From: JBLHKE01 sp047619485
Lineage (GTDB): Bacteria > Verrucomicrobiota > Verrucomicrobiia > Verrucomicrobiales > DEV007
Reading direction: 5' to 3'
Assembly (NCBI GenBank): GCA_047619485.1
Contig: JBLHKE010000402.1
Coordinates: forward strand, 1-7,145
Length of the DNA stretch: 7,145 bases
Notes under the pieces: model-generated
Database searches by the model: none
Seen by the model: only the letters and a program-made list of their open reading frames with translations
What the model was told of the DNA's origin: nothing
Shown here: positions 5,688 through 7,145 of the stretch, piece by piece
Numbering within the stretch: position 1 is the first letter of the stretch
How the letters are laid out: each line of letters begins with the position of its first letter
Translations under genes and position numbers: made by a program

Positions 5688-7145
5688 TTCCGCCAAGCCT
5701 AATACGTCGAGAAACTTCTCGGTATCGTCGCCAATTGAGTCGACACGTTGGTTCAGCGTGGCTTCGGCTTTATCGAATCCAGATTTGCCGATAGTGGCGG
5801 CCTTTATAACGAGGCCACTGGTGTAGGTTTCCAAGTCTGCGGTCAGCTTGGCTTGGTATTCCTCTTCCATTTTTTCGAGCGAGCTTTTGGCGTCGTCTTG
5901 GATCTTGCGAAACTCTCCGGGCACAAAACGTGGGAGTTCGCCGAGGATCTCGCCAGTATTCTCGACATCCTCCATCTGTTCATCCACTAGACCGATGATG
6001 GCCCCGCCACCTCGTCCACCGAAACCGATGCTCTCTAGCCTGTCTTCGAGTTTTTTTGCTTCGCGCCGCATCTCTTTCACATACTTCGCGACCTCTTGAT
6101 CACGCTCTTTTTCGTATTTCTCAACGTCAGGCCGGACACGCTCGACAAATTTTTCATCGATGTCACCGAGCCAGGATTCGAGATCGAAGTTGACGATTGC
6201 CGCCGCCTGTTTCGGCTTGCTCCACTCGACCAGCAGCCCCATCGCATCGCCATCGGCGCCGCTGCTCGCGACCCAGCCTGACGACGTGGTGTCCTCGCCG
6301 ATGCGCAGGCAGACAGTCTTGATGTTCGCATCGTTGGCGTCAGGTTGGAACAACCAGGCAGAAGCGTTCCACGCCTCGCGCGTCAGCCATTGCCATGGCG
6401 CCATCGGTTTGAGCCGGTAGCCACCGATCCAGAGCATGCTCGGCGTGTCCGGTGATTTCACTTTGGAGAAGTTCGATAGAAGCCAGTCGCTCTCCATGTC
6501 TGAAGATGGCACCGCAAGGTAGCCACTGGCAGCCAGGGCAAGTTTGCGAGCAGACTCCCAAGATGACGAATTATTGATAGCATAAAAGTGCGATCCCGCT
6601 TCTGGGTAACTACGCGTCCCCACCGGGTAGGTGGCGGTATCGACGCCTACCGATTTGATGCTATCGGTCGCGCGTTGGAGTTCGGCACCCACGGTCGCTG
6701 GGTTCTCACCGTCATTACGCCATTGGATCGCGAACTGAAGTGATTGGCCAGTAGAGGCAGGGCTGAGTTGGCCGATGCTGGAGAGTGTCATCAAACGTTG
6801 ATCGGCTGCGGCGGTGGTCGGATTGTCGATCGGGATCCAAGGCGAGCCGTCGAGCCACTGCCATCGTTCGCGCGCGGCGAGGCCGGCACCGATCCAAACG
6901 GGACTCTCGGGTTTGAAAGTATCTCGGAACCATAATCGATCGGAAGGCACCGAAAATACGGCGAGGTGGGCACCATGCTCTTCAGCAAAACGCCGCGCGT
7001 CCGCCCAGGTGAGTTCTCTATCAACGAGCAAGAGCTGAGACTCGCCACGAGCTTCTGTGCCGACAGGGAATTCATCCCTCTTCCCAGATGCTAGTTTGGC
7101 CTTCAGTTTTGCCAAAGATTCAAGTGGTGACTCCGGCTTCAAATC
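5676..7145 (-). CDS. Protein with two C-type-lectin-like domains and a long helical C-terminal tail (5' end cut by window)
   Basis: The minus-strand frame is open from the right edge (its first complete codon, 7145-7143, is Asp) to the TAA at 5676-5678, giving 489 visible residues. The TTG at 7142 is probably not the start; the true start lies outside. Numbering from that TTG, the first C-type-lectin-like domain covers about 36-141 (LTWADARRFAEEHGAHLAVFS, WIGAGL, WQWLDGSPW, then FAIQW). The second covers about 184-307 (SSWESARKLALAASGYLAV, LWIGGY, WQWL, then GLLVEW). Only one cysteine (Cys278) is visible, so the usual domain disulfides are absent. Residues 330-370 are rich in Glu, Lys and Arg and probably helical or coiled-coil; a glycine-rich patch GFGGRGGG (373-380) and a second helical region follow to the end. 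Such domains bind carbohydrate or protein ligands, but the ligand is unknown. In the PVC group they are sometimes joined to protein kinase or other domains, which may be true of the missing N-terminus. Confidence 0.8.
   Translation of the reverse strand, partial: DLKPESPLESLAKLKAKLASGKRDEFPVGTEARGESQLLLVDRELTWADARRFAEEHGAHLAVFSVPSDRLWFRDTFKPESPVWIGAGLAARERWQWLDGSPWIPIDNPTTAAADQRLMTLSSIGQLSPASTGQSLQFAIQWRNDGENPATVGAELQRATDSIKSVGVDTATYPVGTRSYPEAGSHFYAINNSSSWESARKLALAASGYLAVPSSDMESDWLLSNFSKVKSPDTPSMLWIGGYRLKPMAPWQWLTREAWNASAWLFQPDANDANIKTVCLRIGEDTTSSGWVASSGADGDAMGLLVEWSKPKQAAAIVNFDLESWLGDIDEKFVERVRPDVEKYEKERDQEVAKYVKEMRREAKKLEDRLESIGFGGRGGGAIIGLVDEQMEDVENTGEILGELPRFVPGEFRKIQDDAKSSLEKMEEEYQAKLTADLETYTSGLVIKAATIGKSGFDKAEATLNQRVDSIGDDTEKFLDVLGLAESPE

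Overview
The window looks like chromosomal DNA from the PVC group of bacteria (Planctomycetes, Verrucomicrobia or Lentisphaerae). The main evidence is a DUF1501 gene next to a DUF1549/DUF1553 gene, a pair that is strongly expanded in that group. A C-type-lectin-like protein and an exported CxxCH/squalene-cyclase-like repeat protein fit the same picture. I cannot name the phylum or genus from sequence alone. None of the visible starts has a convincing Shine-Dalgarno sequence, which also fits the PVC group.

Layout. (1) Bases 1-968, minus strand: most of an exported protein with an N-terminal CxxCH haem-c-type motif followed by three QW-like repeats; its last residues lie beyond the left edge. 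(2) Bases 969-1118: a divergent promoter region with overlapping dyads and repeated CAATCC/GGATTG boxes. (3) Bases 1119-5319, plus strand: a tight three-gene operon. It holds a Tat-exported DUF1501 protein (alkaline-phosphatase/sulfatase fold), an unusually compact Sec-exported DUF1549/DUF1553 protein with one CxxCH motif (4-bp GTGA overlap), and a cytoplasmic UxuA-type mannonate dehydratase (5-bp gap). (4) Bases 5320-5675: a convergent intergenic region with several hairpins and a doubtful small ORF. (5) Bases 5676-7145, minus strand: the C-terminal part of a large protein with two C-type-lectin-like domains lacking the usual cysteines and a long charged helical tail; its start lies beyond the right edge.

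How the genes may work together (inference). The operon joins two exported proteins of poorly defined function, one probably able to carry haem, to a cytoplasmic hexuronate-pathway enzyme that turns D-mannonate into 2-keto-3-deoxy-D-gluconate. This would fit outer-compartment processing of a uronate-containing glycan followed by uptake and catabolism. The divergent CxxCH/repeat protein may share regulation through the common intergenic region. No mobile element, CRISPR array, rRNA or tRNA was recognised.
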